DNA of 64,000 nucleotides from Mortierella sp. BCC40632 (lineage: Eukaryota > Mortierellomycota > Mortierellomycetes > Mortierellales > Mortierellaceae). Position 1 is the stretch's first letter; every line of letters begins with the position of its first letter. Positions 1-11,480 of the stretch are shown here, piece after piece. The stretch lies in the NCBI GenBank assembly GCA_011634665.1, contig WAEK01000012.1, positions 1,159,001 to 1,223,000 of the forward strand. The letters are read 5' to 3'. The notes beneath the pieces are model-generated. The model did not search any database, had not been told where the DNA came from, and was given only the letters and a program-made list of their open reading frames with translations. A program made the translations under genes and the position numbers.

Positions 1-282
1 AATAACTCTTTTTTCCCAGGACGCATTCGCAGGGGAGTGGCCAAAGGTGAGAAGAAAAGAAAGAGAGCCGTCCTTTGTTCAGCTGACCGGGGCAAAAGAG
101 AATGAGGTGTGCGCCTTTAAAAGAGCGGGGAAAGGGGGGGTTTCTCCCATTCCTCATCACCGTTCGCCTCATTCTTGCTTTTGCACACTTGACTCTCACA
201 GCCTTTCATCACTTTCTCCTCGTCTCATACTCACCCACTCGCTCGCTCACTCGCATCTCTCTCTTTTTACACCTTGACAAAG

Positions 283-886
283 ATGGCCTTTTCAGCACTG
301 CGGCAGACTGCATCCAGGCAGAGACCCGTGTCTCTCCTTTCTGGCATCCCAACAACCGCCAACACAACCATGTCGGCCACCCATTCAAGAACACGCTCTC
401 TCGCCTCTATGTTCGACCCACACGAATTGACCCGCTCAAGCGCCAGCATTAGTGGCCGGCTGCGGTTGCAGTCCGCAGAAGGCATTCGTCGAGCATCCGT
501 CCTCGCTTACACAGTCTCGCACCAAGACTCATCTCACTCCTTCACTCACTTTGTACCGCCACCTGCTCCTTTGACACCAGAACAAGTTCAACAGCAGCAA
601 GAGCAACAGCAACAGCAACAGCAACAACAGAACAGGCAACAGAAAGCTCAAGGACAAGAACTCGAAAGTGAGCAACAACGGCAACAACAGGTGGATGAAT
701 GGCTCCAAAAGTGGCAAGAACCTCAGAGTCTACTCGAGGAACAATTGCAACTTGAGACAAGTCAAAGGATTCGTCAACAACAAGAGCTGGTCCACGAACT
801 TGCAAGGCATCGGAATGCCATCTTGGAACGTCAACAGCAAAAGCAGATCCTGAAACTTCAGGCCGCCCAAGAGCAGCAACAACGTC

Positions 887-918
<32 letters not shown>

Positions 919-1524
919 AAGAGCGACTCAGCTCATCAGCGGAACCAGAAAACTGTGCAGGGACAAGCCCAGACCCAAGAACACAATGTAGACTCCGCTG
1001 CCCAGGACAATAATGACGACAGCCATGGCAACAACAATGGTATCTGCGGCAGCAATCGAAGAGTGGAATTGCATCGTCGTACAGTCTTTGGATACAGAGG
1101 ACCTGACCATGACTGCATGTCTTCTGATGAAGACACAACGGTCGTCGCAGCTCCAAGGAAACCCCACCTCAACGAAACTCATCCTCGTTGCAAGATCCCT
1201 GCCGAAGACCGAGTCTTGTTGGCCATGTTGGACTATAGCTCACATGAGATTGAAAGCATGACGATCGATCAGGCCAAGAAGATTATCCTCTCTGCGTCCA
1301 CCAAAGCCAGTCAAGACAAGGAACGGCCAGTGAAAGACGCTAGCCATATTGACCACGCTCTTCGGTTGTCGTCGACTGCGGGATTGAAAAAGGACGTCTT
1401 GGAATTGACCTGTGCCTCAGACAACCAGGATGACAGCACCGAGTTCCCCATCATTGCGGATGCATTCCCAACGGCCCCTGTCGCCACGTCCTCCTCTCGC
1501 AAAAGCGGCTCTTATGCCTCATAA
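283..1524 (+). CDS. Glutamine-rich low-complexity protein, unknown function
   Basis: This is a single open exon. The first ATG at 283 (MAFSALRQ) is preferred because the in-frame codon just upstream is TTG. The product is about 413 aa. Residues 1-60 are rich in Ser, Arg and Thr without acidic residues, which would suit a mitochondrial presequence; that is an inference. Residues from about 100 to 215 are polyglutamine with Glu/Arg, encoded by mixed CAA/CAG, and probably form a coiled coil. The C-terminal third is less repetitive and carries a stretch around RVLLAMLDYSSHEIESM that looks like a short folded helical segment. I recognise no family. Mixed CAA/CAG codons argue that the Gln tract is selected at protein level and is not pure repeat slippage. 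A transcription or RNP scaffold role is possible but unsupported. Confidence 0.7.
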
Positions 1525-1776
1525 AGAGGGAGAAAAAATACCGCGGGAAAAATGGCAATTCCCGTAAACCCCCCCCCCCTGAGTCCAAAGTTACCCCTCT
1601 CAATTATCCCACCCCCTCTTCTTTTCTTTCCATTTCTTTCTTAAAATGATGTAGAATCCTTCCTATCTGTTTCTTTAGTTCCAAATTGATTTGTATAGTA
1701 CATAAGACTGTATTCTCCTTACAGTCCTAAAAGATGAAAAAAAGAAAAAAAAATTAAACGAGCCATTCGTCTTCGC

Positions 1777-4054
1777 CTATACCATATCTTCCTCATCGTC
1801 ATCCCCAAAATCTAAAATGTAGCCGCGCCCACTCTTTTCGAATCGCTTGCCATTGCCAATGGGTGGAATACGAAGAGGTAGGAATGCTGTATACCAAGGA
1901 CTAGTGGAATGTTAAAAAAAAAAAAAAAAAAAAAGGAACGAAACCAATGTTAACGACTTGAACAAACCATGGCTAAAAGACCGTTCGCCCAAGCACCATA
2001 GGAGCAACACTTACTAGTGACTAAATTGCGAATGTCAAACAAGACCGTTAAAAAGAAAAGGACAAGAGCCAAGGTTGAGAGAGAAAGAAACGATAAAGTG
2101 AGCATTCTAATCTCTTATAGGAATCGTTGCAAGAGAAACGCAATAAGACTTGAAACATCTGCTAATCCTCCCGGCCCATTGACTCCTCAGCTCCTAAATA
2201 TATTACCCTCTTGGACCAATGTTGAAGAAGTCCTGAAGATTGCCAAAGATCCCAAAGCTGTACATGTTGGTGAACGGATCGCCTCTCTTCTTGCACACTT
2301 TCTTAATATACGAGTTGTTGTACTGCTCCAGTGTGGTTTGTGCTGTCAGAGTCTTTTCGTTTGTTTGTTTGTTTGTTTGTGATTGTAATCCATTCAAAGA
2401 AATGAGGAGTGTTCATGGTGGTCAGTTGGAACCATTAGAATCTGTAAAAAGTCCCACGTTGTCTCAGAGGAGAGCGAGAGCGGGGAATTGACTAACTGAC
2501 AGGGGAAGAAAAGAAAGTAAACACAGCACAAAGAGTGGGGATGCAAACTTACCAGATACCAGTGCCAGCAACCCATTCCACCGACTGCCAGCCCAATAGC
2601 GACCGCCAAGACGATCGAGAATGCGACAATAGCCCGATCCAACCAATATGGCCAATTATCCTGCGACATGCGCAACAAAAAGAAAGAATAACCTCGTCAA
2701 TAAGCATTTCTACGCTCCTCCGCAGCTTAACTCATCGTCAGCTAATTTGCTCCGCAGTATCTTTTCTCCTTTTCTTTTCTCCCCTAACAGTCCTTTTGGT
2801 CCGTTCGCACTACTTACTCCAGAAGTCGTGTCAGCTGCGAGCATAAAAGGTCCAGCGCCCATTATCACAAAATAAACGCAAGACGCTGGTAGATACGTCA
2901 AGAACATCTGAAAATATCGATGGTTGTAGTGTCCAACACAGTTGTGGATCCATGGACAATGCTGAGTTTCAGTTTGAGAAAATAAAATAAATCGAAAGTG
3001 AGTGCTCCGTATTGTGGGCAAGCCCCAGGGGGAGGCAAGGATAGCGTTATGCAGAATAAATGCGAAGATGTGTAGAGAAAAGGTGCCTGCTGTCCATACA
3101 TGATCATATTTCAAAACGCATCGCTTGCAGACACTGCAATGGTGAGCTCGTTCGGGCTTTGGAAGATTGCCTGAAAAATAAAGTCGGTATCATAGGACCG
3201 GAGTAGAAATAGTTAACTGAAAGGCGTCCTGCTGATTTTCCACTCATGTGCACTCTGAACTAAACACAAACCAAAGCTTGGACAGAAATCCGGCTTACAT
3301 TTTTTGCATGTCGGTGGCACCTCAGTAAAGGCTAGGGAACAAAAAAAAAAGCACCGAAAACATAAAAACGAGTCATGTGTCACCAGTTAACACATGTCTT
3401 TCAAGCAGAAGCCCCTTCTCAAGCCTGTTTGAGGACACAATAAGCACTTACTCTCTATCTGAAGCAAAACGTCCTGGAAGATGGCATCTTGCTACAAGAT
3501 GACCAGACACAAGGAAAAGGTGATATGATCTATGTCAGCACCGATGGAGCCGAGTTTTGACCCATGCTAAAGAGAAAAGAGTTGCTGAAACATCGGCATT
3601 GGCTGCGGTGTCCTGCACTTACCTCAGTCCTTGTGATTCCGTCAAGAACTGATCCAGGCGGTGTCATGACAGCATAGTAGTAGTTGCCGAGAATTCCCCA
3701 GACAAGATAAAGTCCAAAGATAAAGTGAAGGACATAACCAAGGTTGCCAAAGATGCCTTGGCCTTCCTGCCAGGGGTAATGGAATGGCAAAAAGACAGTA
3801 AAGTAGCAAAAGATGGTGACAGAGAGAAGGCTGAATGCGACGACGATCAGGACTGGTCCTAATCCAGAGATGGCGGCATCGGTCAACTTCTCGACTCTGT
3901 CCGAGAGAGTGATCTTTCTTCGCCTGCGCTGGGATGATAGTGGTGGTGGTGGTGGTGGTGGTGGCGAGGATGACGAGGTGAGGGGAATATCGAGACGGAC
4001 ATCGTCCGAGGGCTCTGAGGTCGGCAGCGGCGTGAACTCGATTCGATTGGACAT
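1777..4054 (-). CDS. DHHC-type protein S-palmitoyltransferase, ZDHHC16-like
   Basis: A multi-exon gene. Exon 1 (4054-3623) encodes a Ser/Pro-rich N-terminus with a run of eight Pro, then two membrane segments (LGPVLIVVAFSLLSV and YVLHFIFGLYLVWGIL) and a TPPGSV motif. After short introns the cysteine-rich domain reads TCKKCNLPKPERAHHC, SVCKRCVLKYDH, then HCPWIHNCVGHYNHRYF. The catalytic DHHC is itself split by an intron, with donor after KYDH near 3102 and acceptor before CATTGTCC near 2969. Two further membrane segments follow (YLPASCVYFVIMGAGPFML; AIVAFSIVLAVAIGLAVGG). Then come a conserved NMYSFGIFGNLQDFF block and a last exon PWYTAFLPLRIPPIGNG ending in an acidic tail. The family attaches palmitate to cysteines of membrane proteins at ER/Golgi or vacuole. 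The FGPVL-like N-terminus and the tail resemble ZDHHC16. The junction between exons 1 and 2 is not fully resolved. Confidence 0.93.
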
Positions 4055-4124
4055 TGTATCCTGGAGGCGAAGGCCTGGCTAATGAGTGGATGTAAGAATG
4101 AAATGAGACAGGTGTAGTGCAAAC

Positions 4125-4166
<42 letters not shown>

Positions 4167-4381
4167 TTGAAGGGTGTAGGGGGGAGGAGAGGAAGCAAGT
4201 GATGCAAAGACAAGAAGAATGACCGTGTGCGGCTCTTGCCAAAAATACCTCCTCAGCCTCTCTCTCACTCGCTCTGCTACAGAACAGGGTCGAACATCCG
4301 TGGGCTGTGTTGCGTGGGCTTTGCTCTCATTCTCTTTTCTCTTTCACCCTGATCGATTTCGCATTCGTCAAAGTCTATCCA
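4055..4381. promoter_or_regulatory. Divergent promoter between palmitoyltransferase and acetyltransferase
   Basis: The two start codons are 327 bp apart and point away from each other. The spacer holds an uninterrupted CT microsatellite at about 4129-4163, i.e. a GA tract on the other strand. No TATA box is obvious. Confidence 0.45.
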
Positions 4382-4969
4382 ATGGATCCTCCAACTCCCA
4401 TCGTCTTCCTCTCTCGTCGCTCATGTGTCTCACTCCGCGCCATCGACGCCACAAACTGGCGAACGGTCGCGCAATTGATGGTTGATAAGGATCAGACAGC
4501 TCTCGTATCTGCATCTACGCTTGAGGCCATGTGCGAACACCAATTCGACGGTTCCCAATCCGTCATCCGTGCCATCTATGCCGATGAATCACCTATCGGC
4601 TTCTTCAGTCTCCGCCTTCACCAAGAACACAACAACAACGGCAGCAGTGGCAGCAGTGGTAGCGAAATAGATACCCAAGAAGAATCCAACTCTCTAGCTC
4701 ACCTACGCCTATTCATGATCGATCGGCGGAACCAAGGATTGGGCTTTGGATCCAAGGCGATCCAACTCCTCCAAGAGGACATTGATACACGTCAGGTGCC
4801 CTTCCAAAATACCACAGGTCTCTTTCTCACAACCAACACCTTTGCGTTGGTCAATAGCCAGGACTCGCCTGCTCATTTCTTTGAGCCGGTGGGGTTCCGG
4901 TATAGGAACGAACGCAAGGAAATGGTCTGGACAACTGCTGTTGGAATCATTGACAAACCTGAATCATGA
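4382..4969 (+). CDS. GNAT-family N-acetyltransferase, PaiA/BltD (polyamine acetyltransferase)-like
   Basis: An intronless gene. I chose ATG 4382 (MDPPTPIVFLSRR) because the family normally begins a few residues before the first strand; the frame is open further upstream but without similarity. The product is about 195 aa, close to the family's usual 150-180. Visible motifs are an N-terminal LRAIDATNWRTVAQL, a central YADESPIGFFSLRL strand and the acetyl-CoA binding motif RNQGLGFGSKAIQLL (Q/R-x-x-G-x-G). A C-terminal HFFEPVGFRYRNER (F..GF) follows. A Ser/Gly/Asn/Glu-rich insert at about residues 82-105 is not typical. The family transfers acetyl from acetyl-CoA to spermidine/spermine or related amines. 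Substrate assignment is by resemblance only. The lack of introns in an intron-rich region would fit acquisition from bacteria, but that is not shown. Confidence 0.8.
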   Translation: MDPPTPIVFLSRRSCVSLRAIDATNWRTVAQLMVDKDQTALVSASTLEAMCEHQFDGSQSVIRAIYADESPIGFFSLRLHQEHNNNGSSGSSGSEIDTQEESNSLAHLRLFMIDRRNQGLGFGSKAIQLLQEDIDTRQVPFQNTTGLFLTTNTFALVNSQDSPAHFFEPVGFRYRNERKEMVWTTAVGIIDKPES

Positions 4970-5047
4970 ATAGCGTACCGTTTTGGAGGGATTTCCCAAG
5001 AATATACAAGTCCTTTTAATCAACTTTTTTGCCTATGGGTTTCTGCT

Positions 5048-5830
5048 TCAAAGCGACTTAAAGACCGTCCGAATTGCCTCGGCGCCCAAATCATGCTGTA
5101 ATCGTACCCTCCATCCAATTCCCCCCTCCGTACCTCCAAGAGGCGAACACCCACCTGATTTTAACTGTGCTTTCTCATTCTCCTCTCCTTGGTCAGCCAT
5201 CAATGCTTTCGCGTCACCATCAGAGCCAACGACGGTGATCGTTGGATTAGGGCTGTTCAGGAACGTGGACCCTACGGTCTCATTCAACCGCTTGAGCCAG
5301 CTTCGCTTTACATTGTAATCCTTCTTGTTGACCTTCAACTCCACTGCACTTGGGATACTCTCCAGAATGTTTCTGACCGTCCACCTGATCAACAAGTAAA
5401 TATGTTCCGATGCAATTAAGCAGAGCAGAAGCATGCCTAGACCCAAACCAGAGTTGAAATCTGGCTGCGTCTCTTCTCCAGCGTCCGCTAGGATAGATGC
5501 ATCGCCACCATGACCTTTTGACTTCATTGTTCCATGGAAGAGGTAGAGGATTGAGGCATTAGTTAAAGAAGAGAACCAAGCCAAATATTGAAGGTTATCG
5601 ATCCAGGGTCCAATTGAATCCGTTCGGCCTGGGAGCGGTCTTCTTGTGTGGAAACAAATCTTAGCTGCATCAGATCTCAACTCGACCCAGTTGTTAACAA
5701 ACGCACAGAGACCTGTCAGCGGCCAAATCAAACTAAAGAGTGAAATGCACCCAAACTAACAAAAAGGGATATTAATGTTTAGCTTACATTTTACAGAAAC
5801 TCCCAGCAAAATTACCTCCTTCACAAAAGT

Positions 5831-5867
<37 letters not shown>

Positions 5868-8296
5868 CTGTTCAACCATCTCGCCGTAATCTTCGTTGAC
5901 ATCGTACTCTGGAAGATCAACTTGCTCCTGAACCTGTCGCAAAAACTCTCGGACTTGCTTGGGATCTTGATGTGGCTCCTTGACCAGCTCCCCATCCCGA
6001 GACTCGGCGGATGCACCTGTCTGTCCAGATGCTGCATCATTATGGAGCTTTTGAGCGACTTCTTTATGGATCATGGTCGCTCCAGAAATAACTTGACGCG
6101 ACATCCATGGATAGATTGTCTCTGTAAAGAAACTGATCAGCTGGTTTGAGATCATAAATGCTTGGAGACGGTCCTGGAGCATTCGGGGCTGGATGGCAAC
6201 TGTTGCAAATGGTAAACCAATCGCCTGTAAGACAGCAATAACACGCGGTCCAAAAGGGATATACACATAGGCCGTCAACAAGATAGAAAGGTAGCTGTTC
6301 AGGGCCTTGAAAAGGAACGCCTTTTGTACCAAATGATAATCGTATGAGCCATGTGTCTCGTGGTTCTCAAAATCGGTTAGCCACCGCGACACATCCTGAC
6401 AAACCTCTTCGACATAGGGTAATGCTAATGTAAAGAGTACAGTTGGTAGGTAAACCTAGTGGAATGAATAGAAGACATGTTAAATCTCCAGACCAGAGTA
6501 AAGGCATATCTCAAAAAAGGTAGATTCTAATAGTGTCTCTTGCTCTATTACCAAGATCTCTTTCATGTAGCCACCATAGTAAACTTCCAAAAAGACCTCC
6601 AGGACAAACACGAGAGTCAAAAGCAATGACAGGACAAGTGCACCGACAATGATCACTGGAAGCCCAGCAATCTTACGTGCCCATCTCTTCCAGGGAGAAA
6701 AGTATGGTTTCAACTCATTCGTAAGAGGGTCTCGGACAATCCTATCCCCCTTAAAGGCAGGACGCCTTGATTCGGACTGGGTCACGTTCTTGACCCCCCA
6801 CCGGAGCGCCAATTCCTTTTCCCGTCTCTTCCACGACTCGATATAAACCACGGACCAGAGAATGACGCAAAAGCTGTAAAAGACTGAATAGGATGATCCA
6901 AAAAAGTGGACGAGAACCCCCAATCCTGTGGGGATAATCAACCAGAGAAAATAGAACTCAAGAAACTCGAAGTAGTAGGCCACTTTTTCACCAAAATGGT
7001 CGCGGATGCTTGCAAAGTCTTCTTGGGTCACAAACCATTTAGTAGACCAGGACTTGAGCCATGCCTAAATATGTTGAACCAAAAGATACCAGACCCCGGT
7101 CAGATCAAAAGAGAGAGACCAGTGGCTCCATGACAGTTACCTTGTTGAACTCCTTATCATGTAGCGGAAGGATACTTTCGACATAGTCGTTTTCAGATGG
7201 GTAGATCCCCGCTCCTCCTTCGGTGGGTGCACCAACAATCAACTCCCATACCAGTCGAATACGGTCCGCGTCCGAGAGAGTATCAAGGGAATGATCGCGT
7301 GACTTTGCCGGCTGCAATAACTGTTCAGTCTCCAAAGTATCTGCCACTTTGACCCCTGTTAGCCAATCATGAATACTGAGTAAAGTGAAAACAAGAAAGG
7401 GAGAGAGTAAAAAAGGATGAGTTCAAGGAGTCGAGTAGTTGGATAAATTGGCATTGAATCCAAACGGCATGAGTTTTGAATTACCTGTTACGAATCACTT
7501 CCCGCTTAAGAACAGTCCAAGGGCAGAGAATGAAAACAAGGATAGTTTCCTTTTCACTTGGACGTGTCTCGTACTGGAGACCGACGCTTGAGAGTTTTGA
7601 GAGAACATCTTCATAAGCTCTCAGGGTCTCTTGCTCCATTTCAGGCTTTGGTGCAGACTGCTTGTTCGGTTGCTTATACTTGAAGACAAGTACTAGATCT
7701 GCATAAATATCACGACTCTTTCTACATGGACTGGACGCTAATGGGTATAGATTATTGGCACCAGCGTCTTCTGGATGGTGGCTATGCTGATGGTCATGGT
7801 GATCGTAGTTTGTGTGTGATGGATGCAGGTGCGAGAGGTGGTCCGGCTGGTCATTTGGGTGGAGGAGCTTCTCCTGCGTGTTGACTCGGAGGAATTCATT
7901 CTTGAGGCTCTGTCGGCTGTGTTGGCGTTGAATTCGATTCTGTCGCCTGAGGGGGTGGTCAAGTCTTGGCGCCTGCTCTAGGCTAGACTGTCGTTCATGA
8001 CTTTCTATTAAAAGTGTGTCGTCGCTGCCATTCACACCGTCGTTTATGGCCAAGGGCGGTGGACGCTGGTGCTCTTCGTATGGAGGCGGGGGCAAGGATG
8101 GGGGCGTACAGGCCTCTGGGTGCGATTGTTCCTTGACTTCTTTTGTGAGGCCCTGGAGATGATAGTTGTAGAAGAGGAGATCTGAGTGCGGTACAAGATC
8201 GGCCTTGCTTCCGGTAGAGTCCTGAGCATTTGCCCGAGCACGACTCTGCTTCAACTTTTGGCCATGCCGGATTCGGAAACTACGATTAGATCGCAT
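5048..8296 (-). CDS. Anoctamin/TMEM16-family membrane protein (Ist2-like)
   Basis: A multi-exon gene starting at ATG 8296; exon 1 ends at 7485 and the next begins near 7355. The long N-terminal cytosolic part contains a PPPPYEEH motif, a His-rich stretch (residues about 146-174) and a ferredoxin-like region (IYADLVLVFKYKQ). The anoctamin core follows: WSTKWFVTQEDFASIRDHFGEKVAYYFEFLEFY, then YSFCVILWSVVYIESWKR, ALRWG, EVCQDVSRWLTDFENHET, KAFLFKALNSY and FGCISLF...LTGLCAFVNNWVELRSDA. The gene closes with a basic amphipathic C-terminus. Family members are Ca2+-regulated scramblases or channels, and fungal Ist2-like proteins also tether cortical ER to the plasma membrane. One intron carries a 32-nt A/T homopolymer right after the 5' splice site (about 5834-5865). 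Family call is firm; scramblase versus tether role is open. Confidence 0.94.
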
Positions 8297-8746
8297 CGAG
8301 GATGAGGTTGAATGAGGAAGGAGTGAATGGAAAGAATGTAAGAGTCGAATGAGATGAGAGAAAAGAACAAGTGAAAGAAAGATAGATAGAAAAAAAAAAA
8401 AAAAAAAAAAAGGGAAAGAAGGTGGTAGCCAGACTCCTCGGGGACACCGATATATGACCTATTGTGGCCCATGGCGCTCCGCCGGGCGGGAGAAGACCAA
8501 GGTAATGCTTCATCCTTATTCCGGGCTGGGCGGGCTTTCAGACTATGATCGCAAAGACTGCGCCTATTGCGGACTTTCCTTGTCCCTCCTCGCCTTCGTC
8601 TGATTGCTCTCTCTTTCCCCTCGCGAGGTTAATTGGGCGAGCTAGGGCGAGTCCAGTGCCACAGCGTTTCCTTTTGTGGACTGCTCTGCAAAAATCTCTT
8701 TGCTGCTTCACGCTCGTCCAACCCACAACTGTCTGGCCTTGGGCTG
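8297..8746. other. Intergenic: anoctamin upstream region
   Basis: About 450 bp with an A-run near 8391-8411 and otherwise mixed sequence. No gene was seen. The retroelement is inserted at its far end. Confidence 0.6.
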
Positions 8747-8762
8747 CAACCCTGAATTTATT
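8747..8762. repeat. Left target-site duplication of the 3.1-kb retroelement
   Basis: CAACCCTGAATTTATT is found here directly before the T-run, and again, identical, at 11899-11914. The base outside each copy differs (G versus A), so the duplication is 16 bp. Confidence 0.95.
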
Positions 8763-8780
8763 TTTTTTTTTTTTTATGGG

Positions 8781-8792
8781 CCCCGTTAGGGG
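8781..8792 (-). promoter_or_regulatory. 3'-terminal hairpin of the retroelement
   Basis: In element sense the end reads GACGAATAAAA, CCCC-TAAC-GGGG, CCCAT, then A(n). This is a 4-bp GC stem with a 4-nt loop between an AATAAA polyadenylation signal and the A tail. Equivalent hairpins end the copies at 22627-22637, 23228-23239 and 23629-23640. A role in RT recognition of its own RNA is inferred. Confidence 0.8.
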
Positions 8793-9013
8793 TTTTATTC
8801 GTCGGCGCGCACTCATACCACGGTCTGCGGACGTGGCCAGCTAGTTCACAAAAACTACACTATCCTACAACAGAAGAGTAGAGAGAAGAAGGAAAAGGTG
8901 GAGGGTGACCCAGAAACGATATAGCTACTAGAAATACAAATGCAGAGAAAGGGAAAAAGACCAGGTACAAAGAGCACCCGCAGAGGGGGCAAGTCAAAAG
9001 GCAGGATCTACAA

Positions 9014-11480
9014 CTAGGGCAAAGGGTCCGAGGGGTCCAGGAGCTGCGAGAGCGGCTCCCAATCAAGCAGGTCAACGTCAGCGACGTTTGCTCGCCTGAT
9101 GTCAGGCGGCTTCGGTCTTGCGCGCGAAGCTGGAGGAGTGTACTCCCCTGGCATGTCTAAAAAGGGACCATAGCCAGGGGTGGGCCACATCCAACCAAAT
9201 GTCACCTCCTCTTTGGACACCACAATATACGGAGGGTGATTCCAAGTCTTCTTGTGCATTCGCTTGTAATTGGCATCTGAAGTTGCTGCTGGGGTTTGGG
9301 TTCGTTGCTTGCTGTTTGTTGTCCTTGAGGAGAGCTTGTTGGAGTGCTGTGTGTGCACGGAGCTTGAGGCTGTTGACGGTGAGCCAGAGGAGGTCGTCCG
9401 CTGTGCCATCTCTCGGGGGTTGTCCCGGGAGTAGCTTGTGGATGGCAACAAAAGTCCTCCAAATGCTGTACAGGACCAACGAGTGGATGTGTACTGCGAT
9501 AGGGGGCAGTTTCTCAATTTCTGGCCATCCCAGCATGCAGTTGTCAGGCAGACTGCTGACGACCATGCCAGGGACGAGGGTGGTGATCCAGGAACGGGCG
9601 GCCTTCCAGAGGGGCCCAGACTGCTCCACAGTTGGCGAAGGCGTGTCGAAGGTCCTCTATTTGAGGCTCCTGATCTGGGTAGTCAATGAGGCAGCGCTTG
9701 CACTTGCCATTGACGTCTTCCTTCCACTTGGCTCTGGCCTTGTCGGTGGTGATTGCATGGTGAGCGAGGTTGAAAAGAAAAGACCTCTTTTGGTGTCCTG
9801 AGGGGGTGGTGTGTGCGCTTGAAGACCGTGTCCCACCACTTGTCAGGGTAGGGCTCGTTGTTTTGTGTAGGGAGACTTGAGCCGCAGCCTACCATAGACT
9901 GGGGCGTATGGGTCTTTGCCTTGGTCGAAATTTTTCCTGACGAGTGTTCTGCTTTCTGCTCTCCAGGTATTGACGGGCAGCGCGGACTGAAAACCCTTCA
10001 ATGTCGACCTCTCCTGCGAAGACGGTCTCCCCTCTAACGTCGGGGTCTGTGTTGGGGTGGGGGTGGAGTCTGGCGAAGGCCCACATCGCGTCTGGAACCA
10101 CTGTGAGGCGATAGTGTCTGCGGGAGTGGGGTGAGCGAGTTTGTGCTTCGGAGGGGTGGGTGAGGAGGGCAATCGCGTCGGTGGGGCGGAGGAGGGGGGC
10201 GTACGTCTCTTGTGCAACTGCAGTGAAGAGGTCACCCCACTGGGGGAGGTCCGTGCGCCATCGTGCGAGCCATTTGGCTTTGAGCGCCGAGCATTGGAGC
10301 TCGACGTCCATCAAACCAAATCCACCTTTATCCTTGGGTCGTCTGAGCCAGTCTCTGCTGACCGAAGGTTTGTGTCCGTTCCACAGGAGGTCTGACGTCA
10401 AGGAGTTGATCTTCTTGAAAAAAGTAGGCGAGAACTGGTAGAAGGCTGCTCCATACCACACTTTGGAGTAGATGTAGGCGTTTGCAACATGTACCCTCCC
10501 TTGAAGGGAGAGAGAGCGTGTACGAAGTGCATTAATGGACTTTTTCACCGAGTTCACTATGTTGTCTTCGATCTGTGCCATGTCACGGCCGCCTACGCGG
10601 AGAGTGATACCGAGGTGGGTGAAAGGCTCTCCATATTCTTTGATGCTGAAGCCGGGGAGGGGAATTGAGTTGGTGCTGGTGGGGGTGAGGGGGATGACCG
10701 CAGTCTTCTCAACGTTGATCTTTGCTCCCGAGGCCCTCTCGTGTAGCTGGATGGCCCTTTGTGCTGCCTCCTCATCGCCCTCGGCGACGGCAAGGATAGT
10801 ATCGTCTGCATATGCCGCGTGGGTAAAACGGGTGTTGGAGAGGACGATACCAGTAGCGTGCCTGTTGTAGTACAGGAGGAAAGGCTCCAGTACGAGGTTG
10901 AAGAGGATTGGCGCAAGGGGATCCCCTTGGCGTAGGCCTCTTTTAATCTCGTAGGGAGGGGTTTGGGTGCCGTTGAAGAGAATTCTGGCCTCTAGGTTGT
11001 TGTAGCAGTGTTTGATCCAGCGTCGGATACGAGGACCGAAGCCAAAGTGCTCCAGTACACGATGAAGGTAGTCCCACTCGACGCGGTCGTAAGCCTTCTC
11101 TTGGTCAAGAGAGAGGAGGACAGCGTCGCCGTGATTACCTTTGTAGACCTGTGCCATGACTAGCTCGAGTTGCATCACGTTGTCATGCGCCATGCGGCCC
11201 GGCATGAAACCTGATTGCCATTTGCCGATGATCTTGTGAGCCCGAGCACTGATCCTGGTGGCCAGAATCTTTGTCAGGATCTTGTAGTCAGTCTGCAAAA
11301 GGCTGATCGGGCGGTAGTTTTTCATCTCCTCTGGGTCACCTTTCTTGAAAATTAAGGTGGTGATGGATTGGTGGTGGGAAGGGGGAAGGACGTTCTGGTC
11401 GTCGCCAATCGCGTTGAACATCTCGGCGAGGATGGCGACGTTAAGGGAGACGGAACCATGTAGGTATCCGCCTCCCTGTC
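9014..11480 (-). pseudogene. Reverse transcriptase ORF of the retroelement, frameshifted
   Basis: The RT block is open from the codon after a TGA near 11480 down to 9889; the first ATG is at 11421. It shows KGDPEEMKNYRPISLL, QSGFMPGR, LSLDQEKAYDRV, GLRQGDPLAPILFNLVLEPF and the catalytic AYADDTIL box, followed by a thumb and LKAKWLARW. This is the L1-clade fingerprint. A stop near 9889 and frame shifts then break the C-terminal part, which continues in other frames. That part includes KCKRCLIDYP...HAFATC, a zinc-knuckle typical of fungal LINEs, LRAHTALQQALLKDNKQQA, and a terminal DWEPLSQLLDPSDPLP ending at 9014. The polymerase residues are intact, but the full reading frame is not. Confidence 0.9.
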
